Part shown: in pieces, positions 25,133 through 33,072 of the stretch
Layout: each line of letters opens with the position of its first letter
Position numbering within the stretch: the first letter of the stretch is position 1
From: Anaerolineaceae bacterium
Lineage (GTDB): Bacteria > Chloroflexota > Anaerolineae > Aggregatilineales > Phototrophicaceae
DNA length: 64,000 nucleotides
Direction of reading: 5' to 3'
Assembly (NCBI GenBank): GCA_002702065.1
Contig: NZXX01000009.1
Location: 620,001 to 684,000 of the forward strand
Program-made: the position numbers and the translations under genes
The notes under the pieces: generated by a model
What the model saw: the letters and a program-made list of their open reading frames with translations, nothing else
Databases searched by the model: none
What the model was told of the DNA's origin: nothing

Positions 25133-25828
25133 ATGGCAAAAAAAGGTAAGCGTTACCTCGAAGCAATGAAGGCTTTTGACCGCGACGAACTCTACGAGCT
25201 GCCAGAAGCCATCAGCATCGTCAAGCAGATAGCAAGCGCCAAGTTCGACGAGACAATCGAACTGCACATGCGCCTGGGCGTTGACCCGCGCCACAGCGAC
25301 CAGCAGGTCCGCAGCACGGTGCTGCTGCCGCATGGTCTGGGTAGAACCGTCCGCGTGCTGGTCTTCGCCGAGGGTGAAGATGCCCGCATCGCCGAAGCCG
25401 CCGGTGCCGATGTCATCGCTGACGACGCCGTGATCCAGAAGATCCAGCAGGAAAACTGGATGGAATTCGACGCGGCGCTGGCTGTGCCCAGCATGATGTC
25501 CAAAGTAGGCCGTGTCGCCCGTATCCTCGGCCCACGCGGTCTGATGCCGAACCCGAAAGCTGGCACCGTCGTGCAGCCGAACGAACTGGCAACCGCTATC
25601 GAAGAACGCAAAGCCGGTCGTGTGGAATTCCGCAACGACAAAACCGGCAACCTGCACGTGCCGGTGGGCAAGGCCAGCTTTGATGCCGACAAGCTCACGG
25701 AAAACACGCAGGCTGTCATCGACGCGGTCAACCGTGTCAAACCGGCTGGTGTGAAGGGCATTTATGTCCGCCGTATTGTCCTCACCCCAACCATGGGGCC
25801 GGGCATTCGCATCACGCCAAGCGCCTAA
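25133..25828 (+). CDS. rplA: Ribosomal protein L1 (uL1)
   Basis: 231 aa from the ATG at 25133, with AGGGAGA 8 nt upstream; the longer frame from 25031 includes only the leader. It is the L1-stalk protein that helps tRNA leave the ribosome. Visible family signature: MGKVGRVARILGPRGLMPNPKAGTV-like region (here MSKVGRVARILGPRGL, about 124-139). It probably also regulates its own mRNA. Last gene before an intrinsic terminator; rplJ and rplL, its usual neighbours, do not follow. Confidence 0.96.
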   Translation: MAKKGKRYLEAMKAFDRDELYELPEAISIVKQIASAKFDETIELHMRLGVDPRHSDQQVRSTVLLPHGLGRTVRVLVFAEGEDARIAEAAGADVIADDAVIQKIQQENWMEFDAALAVPSMMSKVGRVARILGPRGLMPNPKAGTVVQPNELATAIEERKAGRVEFRNDKTGNLHVPVGKASFDADKLTENTQAVIDAVNRVKPAGVKGIYVRRIVLTPTMGPGIRITPSA

Positions 25829-25848
25829 CTCGATCCAGGTATGACTGA

Positions 25849-25875
25849 GGGGTACAGCACGGCTGTGCCCCTTTT
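25849..25875 (+). terminator. Intrinsic terminator after rplA
   Basis: Arms GGGGTACAGC (25849-25858) and GCTGTGCCCC (25862-25871), 3-nt loop, then TTTT. It closes the nusG-rplK-rplA unit. Confidence 0.8.
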
Positions 25876-25914
25876 GATTCTCTCCGCCCGTCCACAGACC
25901 CCCGGCACAGACCC

Positions 25915-26373
25915 ATGACCATCATCTATCTTTCCGGCGACCCACTCCTGACCCAGACGCAGGTCCTGGCATTCGGTCATAACGCGCTGGGCCGGTCAGA
26001 GATGGGGGCACTGGAAACCGAACTCTTTACCCGCTACCCGGCAGCCTTTGCTACCTTTGGCAAACACTGCCGCAGCGGACGAATCAAAGCCGGGCAGATG
26101 TGGATGTGGCGCGAGACTCAGCCGATGCTAGGGTTCATGGTCGTGCGCGCTTCGCCTGTCGGGGCAACTCGTCTGCGTTACGTCGAGGACATCGCCCTCA
26201 CCCTCGCCCGCGATTACCTGCTCGACAATATCCGCAGCATCGCCATCGCACCACTGGGCAGCAGCGAAGAATGGCCCCACCTGCAACCGGTCCTGGCCCA
26301 CTGGCTGGAGCCTGCCTCGCTGCCCTGCTATGTTTATAAACAATATCTCCCTGACGTACAGGCAGAATTGTAA
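25915..26373 (+). CDS. DarG-like macrodomain protein
   Basis: 152 aa. The order of motifs resembles macrodomains of the DarG/ALC1 branch: IIYLSGDPLLTQTQVLAFGHN at the start, then the mobile loop (LGRSEMGALETELFTRYPAAFATFGKHC), and the last strand RSIAIAPLGSSEEWPHLQPVL. In this branch the protein binds ADP-ribose and may remove it from DNA or protein. The usual NxVNxxGxMG core is replaced by GHNALGRSEMG, so ligand binding may differ. No DarT-like toxin is adjacent. It sits directly after the ribosomal-protein terminator and ends next to a convergent gene. Confidence 0.5.
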   Translation: MTIIYLSGDPLLTQTQVLAFGHNALGRSEMGALETELFTRYPAAFATFGKHCRSGRIKAGQMWMWRETQPMLGFMVVRASPVGATRLRYVEDIALTLARDYLLDNIRSIAIAPLGSSEEWPHLQPVLAHWLEPASLPCYVYKQYLPDVQAEL

Positions 26374-26382
26374 AGAAAGCTA

Positions 26383-26667
26383 TCAGTAGGCTTTTGTCTC
26401 GACAATTTCAACAATACGCGTTTGCGGATTCGACATCACCGTACCCTCGACGCGGCCCCACAAATCATGCAATGCCGCCAGCATCGTTTCTGCCGCGACT
26501 ACACTGTCAAATTCAAGTTCAATCAGAGCGTAGTTAGGGTCATTGATGGGCCGCAGGACCCGGTGGTGACGCACGCCGGATCGCTGCCGACCAACAGGAT
26601 CAGAGTCAAATGCGTGCTTCCATCCTTCAAAACTCGGAACCGGGTGTTCAATCTGCAAGACGACCAT
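26383..26667 (-). CDS. Small dimeric alpha/beta-barrel protein
   Basis: 94 aa from the ATG at 26667, with GGGAGA upstream; the ORF start at 26712 adds 15 residues without a ribosome site. A ferredoxin-like alpha/beta barrel pattern is visible: VVLQIEHPVPSFEGWKHAFDSD, then GVRHHRVLRPINDPNYALIEL and the final RIVEIVE. Similar small proteins (ABM, EthD, NIPSNAP-like) bind small hydrophobic ligands. Function unknown. Confidence 0.55.
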   Translation of the reverse strand: MVVLQIEHPVPSFEGWKHAFDSDPVGRQRSGVRHHRVLRPINDPNYALIELEFDSVVAAETMLAALHDLWGRVEGTVMSNPQTRIVEIVETKAY

Positions 26668-26802
26668 TCTGGTTTCTCCCTTGCTATCCCTGCCGTGTTT
26701 CACGATGTCCATCTACGGAACAAATAGCATATCGCCAGAATCTGCGTTCGCAAATTTTGTTCGCCCACAGGCTATGTTGGTTTCCAACACCTGATTATCA
26801 AT

Positions 26803-26868
26803 AGAAAAACAGGCGCAGGGCACGTCGAAAAAGAGTGTTCTTTTTTCCGGTTGCGGCTTTGCGCCTGT
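26803..26868 (-). terminator. Intrinsic terminator of the O-methyltransferase gene
   Basis: Read on the minus strand: stem ACAGGCGCA/TGCGCCTGT (outer arms 26860-26868 and 26809-26817) with inner pairing and a following TTTTTC. It lies 19 nt downstream of the minus-strand stop codon at 26887. Confidence 0.65.
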
Positions 26869-26886
26869 ATGTTGACGGTTTGACTC

Positions 26887-27558
26887 TTAATTCCCGTTGA
26901 CGCGGATCAGCGCAAAACCATCATAGCCCTTCGCGCCGACGGTCTGGATGGTGGTCGCCGAGACACGCGGTTCCGCCGCAACCATCTCGTTAAAGCGGCG
27001 CACCCCCTGCACGTATGTATCTTCGCTGTCGGGGTTCACCACAGCGCCTTTGCGGATCACGTTATCAACCACGATCAGGCTGCCGGGCCGCGTCAGCTTG
27101 AGCGACCACTCGAAATAACCGGGATTGTTCACCTTGTCGGCGTCGATAAACACAAAGTCGAACGGGCCGTGCCCTTCCGCCGCGATCTGGGGCAGGCTTT
27201 CCATCGCCACACCGACGCGTATCTCGACGACATCGGTCAGCCCGGCGCGCTCGAGATTGGCCTGGGCGACCTCGGCGTGTTTGGGCACATACTCCAGTGT
27301 GATCAGCTTGCCGCCGGGTTGCATCACCCGTGCCAGCAAGATGGTGCTGTAACCACCGAGCGTGCCGATTTCCAGAATAGATTTGGCGTTAACGGACTGT
27401 GCCAGAATCGCCAGCAAGCGCCCCTGGCTTGGTGTGACGTTGATCGCGGGCATCCCAGCTGCAGCCGTTGATTCCAGCGCTGCTTCCAGCACAGGGTCAG
27501 ACAGGGCAAACTGGTCGGTGATGTAGTCATCAACGGCTGTCCATTGTTCCTGATTCAT
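26887..27558 (-). CDS. Class I SAM-dependent O-methyltransferase
   Basis: 223 aa from the ATG at 27558, with GGAGGAG directly upstream. Caffeoyl-CoA-OMT-like family: ILEIGTLGGYSTILLARV (SAM-binding glycine motif), KLITLEYVPKHAEVAQANLERAG, FVFIDADKVNNPGYFEWSL and LIVVDNVIRKGAVV (metal and substrate region). These enzymes methylate a phenolic or other hydroxyl using SAM and often Mg2+. The substrate is unknown. A strong terminator follows. Confidence 0.88.
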   Translation of the reverse strand: MNQEQWTAVDDYITDQFALSDPVLEAALESTAAAGMPAINVTPSQGRLLAILAQSVNAKSILEIGTLGGYSTILLARVMQPGGKLITLEYVPKHAEVAQANLERAGLTDVVEIRVGVAMESLPQIAAEGHGPFDFVFIDADKVNNPGYFEWSLKLTRPGSLIVVDNVIRKGAVVNPDSEDTYVQGVRRFNEMVAAEPRVSATTIQTVGAKGYDGFALIRVNGN

Positions 27559-27622
27559 TTCTCCTCCGAAAAGACAGTGATGTAAGTGTGCAACCAAACC
27601 TTATCGGGTGGTTGGGCAGGTT

Positions 27623-29860
27623 CTAATCCCTGTCCGCACCCGGAAAACCAATTATTTTCGACTGGATGGCCGCCCCATGCTGCAAGCGAGTCACCAGCCC
27701 ACTGAACCGATCCGCCACTTTGTTGTTGTTGACCGCCATGTGGACCGCCCGGCGTGTGCCCACCAGCACGACCATCTGCTTGGCGCGGGTGATGGCGGTG
27801 TACAACAGATTGCGTTGCAGCATCATGTAGTGCTGGGTGAGCAGCGGCATCACCACCACCGGATATTCCGACCCCTGACTGCGGTGCGTGCTGATGCAGT
27901 AGGCGTGCATCAGGTCTTCGGCCTCGTGCCATTCGTAATACAAAAACCGGCCATCGACCACCACTTCAAAGCCGCCGCCCTCGAAATCAATGGCATGGAT
28001 GCGCCCAATATCGCCGTTGAAGACGTCCTTCTCGTAGTTGTTGCGCGTCTGCATGACCTTGTCGCCCACGCGGAACACACGCCCATTCAGCGCCTTTTCC
28101 GCCACGCGCCGGTCGCCATTGAGCGCGCGCTGCAACACATCATTCAGGTTGGTCACGCCCGCCGGGCCGCGATACATGGGGGCGATCACCTGCACATCGT
28201 TAATCGGGTCAAAACCGAACTTGTCCGGCAGGCGATACTGCGCAATATCAACCACCAGGTCCGCCACCCGTGTCGGGTCATCCTCGCCAAAGAAATAAAA
28301 GTCGCGGCTCTGGTTATCTGTCATCGGCATTTCGCCATTGTTGATGCGATGCGCGTTGACCACAATATAACTGTCGTCGGCCTGCCGGAAGATCGTATCC
28401 AGCCGGGTGACATGGGCCACACCGCTGTCGATCACGTCGCGCAGCACATTGCCTGCACCCACGCTCGGCAGTTGGTCGACATCGCCCACCAGCACCAGAT
28501 GCGTCTCTGGCCGCAGCGACCGCAGCAGCGTATGAAACAGCAGCAGATCGACCATCGAGGATTCATCCACGACCAGCACATCCGCGTCAATCGGGTTGTC
28601 CTCGTCACGCCCGAAGCCCTCGCCCGGCGCAAACCCCAGCAGCCGATGAATCGTGCTGGCTTCGTAACCCGTCGCTTCCGCCAGCCGCCGCGCCGCCCGC
28701 CCGGTCGGTGAACACAACGCGAACCGGTACTTCAGGCTGGCCAGCGCCTCGATCACCATGCGCAATGTCGTCGTTTTGCCCGTACCCGGTCCGCCGGTCA
28801 GCACTGACACCTTGTTGACGAAGGCCGCCCGCACCGCCCCCTGCTGCTGGTCCGTTAGCTGCACGTCGCTGTGACGCAGCAAATCCGCCAGAAACTGAGG
28901 CCAGTTGAGCTTTGTACCCTGTGTCGTCAGCGCTGAGGGGGTGTTGGCAATGGTCCGCAGGCGCACCGCCGCGTTCTTTTCCGCATGATAAAACATTGGC
29001 AGGTAGATCGCCGGTTCAACCGTGCCTGTCACCTGCTGGTCGCTGATGAGTTCGCCATTCAGTATCTGCTGTTGCAGCGCGGTTTCGAGCGTGTCCGACT
29101 GCTGAACGCGTAACAGTTCTGCCGTTTTTTCCAGAAGCTGGGGGCGCGGCACATACACATGCCCATCCTGCGCCAGCTGCCCCAGCGCATAGGCCAGCCC
29201 GGCCCGCATCCGTTGGGGTGAATCCACCGCCAGCCCCATATTCAGCGCGATCTGGTCCGCCTTGACGAAGCCGATACCGAACACCTCATCGGCCAGCACA
29301 TACGGGTCATTCTGGACGACCTGCACCGTTGACGAGCCAAACTGATCATAAATGCGCTGGGCCATCTTGCTGCTGACGCCGTAGCCCTGCAAAAAGATGA
29401 GAACCTGCCGCACGGTCTGGTTATCCGCCCAAGCCACCGCCAGCTTTTTGGCCAGCGACGGTTTGACGATCTCGTCCAGGCGTTCCGGTTCTTCATTGAG
29501 TACGCGCAGCGTATCCTCGCCAAAGTGCTTGACGATGCGTTCGGCGGTGCGCGGGCCGATGCCGCTGACGATGCCGCTGCTGAGGTAATTCATGAGACCT
29601 TCGGCGCTGGTGGGCACAATCGGGCGCACCATCTCGGCGCGGAACTGCATCCCCCAGCGCGGGTCCTGCACCCAGGTGCCGTTGAATTCTGCCGCTTCGC
29701 CGGGGTTCATTTCCGGCATGGAGCCAACCACTGTAATCAGCCCATCGCGGGCGGCTGCATCCGGCGGGTAGACGCCATCCGGGGCAATCTTGATGACGCT
29801 GTACCCGTTGTCCGGGTTAAAAAACGTCACGCGTTCAATCGTTCCGCTGAGAGTATCCAT
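27623..29860 (-). CDS. recD2: RecD2 (RecD/TraA-type) DNA helicase
   Basis: 745 aa, full length for RecD2, from the ATG at 29860. It is an SF1B 5'-3' helicase acting in DNA repair without RecBC. N-terminal OB-fold and HhH part (residues 1-220; EGLMNYLSSGIVSGIGPRTAERIVKHFG); Walker A GGPGTGKTTTL at about 355-365; Walker B VVDESSMVD; motif III LVGDVDQLPSVGAGNVL; and the C-terminal UvrD-like half with STHRSQGSEYPVV and TAITRAKQMVVLVG. No recB or recC is in the window. The divergent gene at 30075 faces away, so this region holds two promoters. Confidence 0.92.
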   Translation of the reverse strand: MDTLSGTIERVTFFNPDNGYSVIKIAPDGVYPPDAAARDGLITVVGSMPEMNPGEAAEFNGTWVQDPRWGMQFRAEMVRPIVPTSAEGLMNYLSSGIVSGIGPRTAERIVKHFGEDTLRVLNEEPERLDEIVKPSLAKKLAVAWADNQTVRQVLIFLQGYGVSSKMAQRIYDQFGSSTVQVVQNDPYVLADEVFGIGFVKADQIALNMGLAVDSPQRMRAGLAYALGQLAQDGHVYVPRPQLLEKTAELLRVQQSDTLETALQQQILNGELISDQQVTGTVEPAIYLPMFYHAEKNAAVRLRTIANTPSALTTQGTKLNWPQFLADLLRHSDVQLTDQQQGAVRAAFVNKVSVLTGGPGTGKTTTLRMVIEALASLKYRFALCSPTGRAARRLAEATGYEASTIHRLLGFAPGEGFGRDEDNPIDADVLVVDESSMVDLLLFHTLLRSLRPETHLVLVGDVDQLPSVGAGNVLRDVIDSGVAHVTRLDTIFRQADDSYIVVNAHRINNGEMPMTDNQSRDFYFFGEDDPTRVADLVVDIAQYRLPDKFGFDPINDVQVIAPMYRGPAGVTNLNDVLQRALNGDRRVAEKALNGRVFRVGDKVMQTRNNYEKDVFNGDIGRIHAIDFEGGGFEVVVDGRFLYYEWHEAEDLMHAYCISTHRSQGSEYPVVVMPLLTQHYMMLQRNLLYTAITRAKQMVVLVGTRRAVHMAVNNNKVADRFSGLVTRLQHGAAIQSKIIGFPGADRD

Positions 29861-30074
29861 ATCACGCCGCACATTTGTTTGCTGGATAGGGGTATTGTAC
29901 CATTTTTGGCGGCATCACAGACCACCCGGTTGCATACCATTGCCGGGCCAGATCACGTCGATTTCGGCGGGATGCGATTACTTACATCTGTCCACCAGAA
30001 CACGCCCCAGTTGTGCATTGAGGGCAGCGGTGCTATTTGTTAAACAGGCACATCCCACACAGAGGGCGCATTCC

Positions 30075-30743
30075 ATGAGCAAGCTGGCATTAATCGTTGG
30101 TATTCTGCTGATGATCGTGGCATTTGTCGCGTTGTTCGGGTTTTTCTTCTACCCGATGGACGACAACTCGCCGGACCCCCGCATCGCCAATGTGATGGAC
30201 AGCGTCTTCTGTAACCCCGGCGAAACTTATGTCAGGCAGTTGGGCGGGCTGGTGACGGGTTCCGGCACGGTGTCTATGGCGCGCGAACTGACGCTGTACT
30301 GCGAAGACAACGAAGGGCAGCGGCGCGAGGTCACGGGCCGGTCGATTGCCATCAGCGTGGTCGCGTTCGTCGTGGCCTTTGTCGGCGGCCTGCTGCTCAC
30401 CATCGCCGCGTCCTTCCGCCTGACGGCCCGCTGGTCCCGGCGGCTGATCTCCGGCGCAATGGCTGCGGGTGGACCGGTCCGGGTCTATACGAACACGCCC
30501 GACGGTCCGGTTGAGTACAGCACCACAGTCGTTGATGGCAAAGACGGCCAGATTCCACCGGAAGCGGCAGACATGATCCGGCAGGTGATGCAGGGTTTTC
30601 AGGGCACGACACCCGGCCTCAGTCGCAATGACGATTTATCGAGCAAGCTGCGGCAGTTGGAGGCCGCCCGGCACGATGGGTTAATCTCGCAAACGGAATA
30701 TGACCGCGTGCGGCAGCAAATTCTCGACAGCATGGACGATTGA
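30075..30743 (+). CDS. Two-span membrane protein with C-terminal SHOCT domain
   Basis: 222 aa; start ATG 30075 with AGAGGG upstream (a longer frame from 29790 is antisense to recD2). Two membrane helices (residues about 5-28 and 95-120) flank an external loop with two Cys. The cytosolic part ends in a SHOCT motif (SSKLRQLEAARHDGLISQTEYDRVRQQIL). SHOCT domains are short oligomerisation modules in bacterial membrane proteins; the role here is unknown. Confidence 0.65.
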   Translation: MSKLALIVGILLMIVAFVALFGFFFYPMDDNSPDPRIANVMDSVFCNPGETYVRQLGGLVTGSGTVSMARELTLYCEDNEGQRREVTGRSIAISVVAFVVAFVGGLLLTIAASFRLTARWSRRLISGAMAAGGPVRVYTNTPDGPVEYSTTVVDGKDGQIPPEAADMIRQVMQGFQGTTPGLSRNDDLSSKLRQLEAARHDGLISQTEYDRVRQQILDSMDD

Positions 30744-30809
30744 AGGATTCGGCCTGTTGCTCAAGCCGCTGGCGGTTTGAAACGATGACCGCGTTGTGGT
30801 GAATACAGG

Positions 30810-31037
30810 TCAGGCGGACATCACGCGCGCATGAGCGATTTCGTGCCCACCCACCCGACGAATCTGAGTTGCGCCAACGGGAACGACGGCAAAGGTTTCG
30901 CCATCGAGGGTAAAGAACTCAATGGTGTACTCGGTGCCATCCGACGTAATATCCACGACCGTACCCATATCACCATCCTGAAGCTGATACGCTGGTAGAT
31001 CAACCGTTAGTGCCACCCGTTCAAGTTCCTGAATCAT
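30810..31037 (-). CDS. DUF4926-family protein
   Basis: 75 aa. Matches the DUF4926 pattern: MIQELERVALTVDLPAYQLQDGDMGTVV, a small SH3-like beta barrel, ending with the conserved EIAHAR. Function unknown; such genes are often next to small toxin-like or accessory genes. It lies 41 nt after the ImmA gene on the same strand, at the border between the AT-rich accessory patch and the GC-rich backbone. Confidence 0.65.
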   Translation of the reverse strand: MIQELERVALTVDLPAYQLQDGDMGTVVDITSDGTEYTIEFFTLDGETFAVVPVGATQIRRVGGHEIAHARVMSA

Positions 31038-31078
31038 CGCCCTGATCTTTCTTGCTCTTTAGCGGATAGGTTGTTTTA

Positions 31079-31900
31079 TTATTCGGGGGAAGCAATCAGG
31101 CCAAATACCCGGTAGCTGTTTGTAAATAGTCTCATGGGGAATTTTAGTGTTTGATTTCCAACTTGTATTTCAAATTCCTCTTCTCGTTCCTCATGTATTC
31201 CAATTTGATTAAACATTTCATACGCTATTGATTCTCGAGTAAGCTCTTGTCCGGGAATGAGCTTTGTGAAGTACATTTGTCTGAATCGTTTTGAAGTAAT
31301 AGTGTACATAATCGTCAAAGGTGCATCCAATTTGCGTGACGCTGGATTAAATACAGCCAGTGCGTATGGTTTTGGAGATGTTTCAACCCAACGACGAACA
31401 GTAGCTTCAAAAGAAGCACCGAAGTCGTCAGCTACAGTTTGTATGTTTTTCCGATTAATTGTTTTATCCGCAACATAATTTTCAAACCGCTCTAACTGAA
31501 ATAAACAATCAGCTGCAAATTGATTAGCTTCTATTTCTTGCTTAATCACGCTTGCAACGCTGAGGGTTCGATCCTCATCTACAATTTTTTCATCATCTGA
31601 GATATTCGTTGCATGTCCTGGTAAGACATAATGTCCGATTTCATGCAGGATACTATAGGTACGTCTCGTAGAAGATAACCTACGATCAACACCTATTAAA
31701 TTCCTTGAAGGCCAAAGGAATGCCCGTATTCGCAAGTCAAAATCATAGTCACGATGAGTAAATCCACGAACTCTCAGACCCAAATAGAACGCAATACGTT
31801 CTGCATTGGTAGGGGGCTCAAATTGATGCGTTTCTTCGAGCAGGGCACGCACTAAATCCTGAGGATCAATATCCGGCTTGTCTGCCACAAAATCAGCCAT
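31079..31900 (-). CDS. ImmA/IrrE-family metallo-endopeptidase
   Basis: 273 aa. The Zn-peptidase motif HEIGH is at residues 86-90 (H86, E87, H90) and the second motif E-I-E-A-N-Q-F-A with the third ligand (E122 or E124) follows. These proteases cleave a partner XRE-family repressor upon stress, as in ImmA of ICEBs1 and IrrE of Deinococcus. A C-terminal beta-rich part (about 170-273) of unknown role follows. It starts 5 nt after the XRE gene, so the pair is one operon. AT-rich codon use unlike the surrounding genes suggests transfer. Confidence 0.85.
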   Translation of the reverse strand: MADFVADKPDIDPQDLVRALLEETHQFEPPTNAERIAFYLGLRVRGFTHRDYDFDLRIRAFLWPSRNLIGVDRRLSSTRRTYSILHEIGHYVLPGHATNISDDEKIVDEDRTLSVASVIKQEIEANQFAADCLFQLERFENYVADKTINRKNIQTVADDFGASFEATVRRWVETSPKPYALAVFNPASRKLDAPLTIMYTITSKRFRQMYFTKLIPGQELTRESIAYEMFNQIGIHEEREEEFEIQVGNQTLKFPMRLFTNSYRVFGLIASPE

Positions 31901-31905
31901 ATGAG

Positions 31906-32319
31906 TTAGTCTTCAAGATACTCATCTTCAGGATAATCCGGTTGCCACCGTCTGAGATTATTTGTGCTATCAATCACATCTTCGTTACCAGAACTGTTTT
32001 CCTTAGTGTGTAAAAAAAAGTCATCGTCTGCGGGTCGAACATTTCTAAGTGATTGTAGATAACTCTTTGCTTTGTTAATATCAGAACGATCTTCTCGCTC
32101 AAAAAAATATGTTATTGGTACTTGAAAATAGCTCGCTAAGATTTCGAGAATATCTTCACGTGGCGCATTTTTTCGTTGTTCAAAAGCGGAAATCGTAGAC
32201 TGTGACATGCGGACTCCTTCACCATAAAATTCTGTGATTTCATCAGCAACTTCAGATTGTGATTTACCTGACTTAAGTCTCAATGCTTTTAACTTATCTC
32301 CAAAACCGCCCTTTGCCAT
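31906..32319 (-). CDS. XRE-family HTH repressor paired with ImmA
   Basis: 137 aa. HTH at residues 8-65 (DKLKALRLKSGKSQSEVADEI, then the recognition part MSQSTISAFEQRKNAPREDILEILASYF). The C-terminal half (75-137) is acidic and probably disordered, the likely cleavage or interaction region for the adjacent ImmA protease. GGAG precedes the ATG. A perfect 7+7 inverted repeat lies 28 nt upstream of the start, so autorepression is likely. Low GC, part of the accessory patch. Confidence 0.83.
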   Translation of the reverse strand: MAKGGFGDKLKALRLKSGKSQSEVADEITEFYGEGVRMSQSTISAFEQRKNAPREDILEILASYFQVPITYFFEREDRSDINKAKSYLQSLRNVRPADDDFFLHTKENSSGNEDVIDSTNNLRRWQPDYPEDEYLED

Positions 32320-32346
32320 TTTGTTCTCCAGGATTTCGCCGCAGGG

Positions 32347-32366
32347 ATTAGAACATACATTCTAAT
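32347..32366 (-). promoter_or_regulatory. Probable operator of the XRE-ImmA pair
   Basis: ATTAGAA-N6-TTCTAAT, 7-bp arms (32347-32353 and 32360-32366). A further palindrome CTAAT-ATA-ATTAG overlaps it at 32362-32374. It is in the minus-strand promoter of the XRE gene, where a repressor dimer would bind. Confidence 0.5.
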
Positions 32367-32521
32367 ATAATTAGCATATTTTCTTCATACAGAGTAGCAC
32401 AATTACCATAAATATTCATTGATATTTATAATTCCTCACAATATTACCTGTTTATCTGGTAATTTTCGAATAATATCCTTTCTATAGTACAAAACACAGT
32501 AAATGAATTTGAAATTATTGC

Positions 32522-32550
32522 TTGACATAGTTTTAGGGAAATGCTATCGT
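32522..32550 (+). promoter_or_regulatory. Promoter of the leader-peptide/YjzC/KTSC unit
   Basis: TTGACA (32522-32527), exactly 17 nt, then TATCGT (32545-32550). It runs opposite to the XRE operon and ends about 35 nt before the leader start codon. The divergent 32320-32585 gap is AT-rich and contains no other gene. Confidence 0.6.
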
Positions 32551-32585
32551 ATATTACATCGTCTCATAATTAGAGGAGGTAGAAT

Positions 32586-32639
32586 ATGCCACCAGACTTT
32601 TGTGCGGTGAGCATAAGCGACAAAACGCCGAATCGCTAG
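32586..32639 (+). CDS. 17-residue leader ORF before a strong hairpin
   Basis: ATG-to-TAG frame MPPDFCAVSISDKTPNR with AGGAGGT (32574-32580) 5 nt upstream, an unusually good ribosome site. Its final codons lie inside the left arm of the hairpin at 32608-32678, and the TAG is in the loop side. This is the layout of a translational leader that controls hairpin folding. It may equally be a fortuitous short frame; no peptide family is recognised. Confidence 0.4.
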   Translation: MPPDFCAVSISDKTPNR

Positions 32640-32678
32640 GCCGTGGTAAGCTTTCGATTCGGCGTTTTGTTTTGCTCA
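32608..32678 (+). terminator. Large hairpin, probable attenuator
   Basis: Perfect 15-bp stem CAAAACGCCGAATCG (32621-32635) / CGATTCGGCGTTTTG (32655-32669) with a 19-nt loop, extended by outer arms TGAGCA/TGCTCA (32608-32613 and 32673-32678). The 3' arm runs through TTTTG-TTTTG, so it can serve as an intrinsic terminator. It overlaps the leader ORF end. Confidence 0.6.
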
Positions 32679-32721
32679 TCGTCTGGGTTCGTGATGCATA
32701 ACAGCATTCGAACGAAGCTTT

Positions 32722-32751
32722 AGAGGTTCAGGCTTTTTAGCTTGAACCTCT
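32722..32751 (+). terminator. Second hairpin upstream of the YjzC-like gene
   Basis: Arms AGAGGTTCA (32722-32730) and TGAACCTCT (32743-32751) with inner GCT-AGC pairing and a T-rich loop. It could be a second regulatory stem; no T run follows. Confidence 0.45.
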
Positions 32752-32789
32752 CCAGACCATATTTCCTTGTAACGGAGATTGTAAAACAA

Positions 32790-33008
32790 ATGTACCACAA
32801 AAGCAAGTCTGGCAAACAGGAAGATCTCGTATATAAGACTGGTTCAATAGCGTTATATACGGGAAACTACGAGTTCGTTGAGTATGTAGATGGAACTACA
32901 TGGCCCGCACCAACTTGGAATGAAAGAAAAATTCCGTTGGATCGCGGGGACGTTTTCCCACCGGTCAAATCCACCAACAAAGCAGCATGGTGGCGTTATA
33001 TCGGTTGA
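32790..33008 (+). CDS. Small YjzC-like protein
   Basis: 72 aa from the ATG at 32790, with CGGAGA 12 nt upstream (spacing is long, so the start is uncertain). Features: GNYEFVEYVDG, then ERKIPLDRGDVFPPVKSTNKAAWWRY, which recalls the YjzC family of small proteins whose core is a short beta hairpin and a G-D-x-F-P motif. Function unknown. It is the first gene after the leader and hairpins and is followed by a terminator-like stem. Confidence 0.45.
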   Translation: MYHKSKSGKQEDLVYKTGSIALYTGNYEFVEYVDGTTWPAPTWNERKIPLDRGDVFPPVKSTNKAAWWRYIG

Positions 33009-33015
33009 TTTTGAC

Positions 33016-33045
33016 AAGAGGGCGTACAGTGTGCGCCCTCTTTCT
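33016..33045 (+). terminator. Terminator-like stem after the YjzC-like gene
   Basis: Arms AAGAGGGCGTAC (33016-33027) and GTGCGCCCTCTT (33031-33042), 3-nt loop, followed by TCTAT. Strong stem but weak T tract; it overlaps the KTSC upstream region. Confidence 0.55.
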
Positions 33046-33072
33046 ATATCACAAACAAGGGATATGGGCAAA

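Noticed and set aside
27608..28711. 367-codon open frame on the plus strand
   Set aside because: Antisense to the C-terminal half of recD2, whose helicase motifs are intact.
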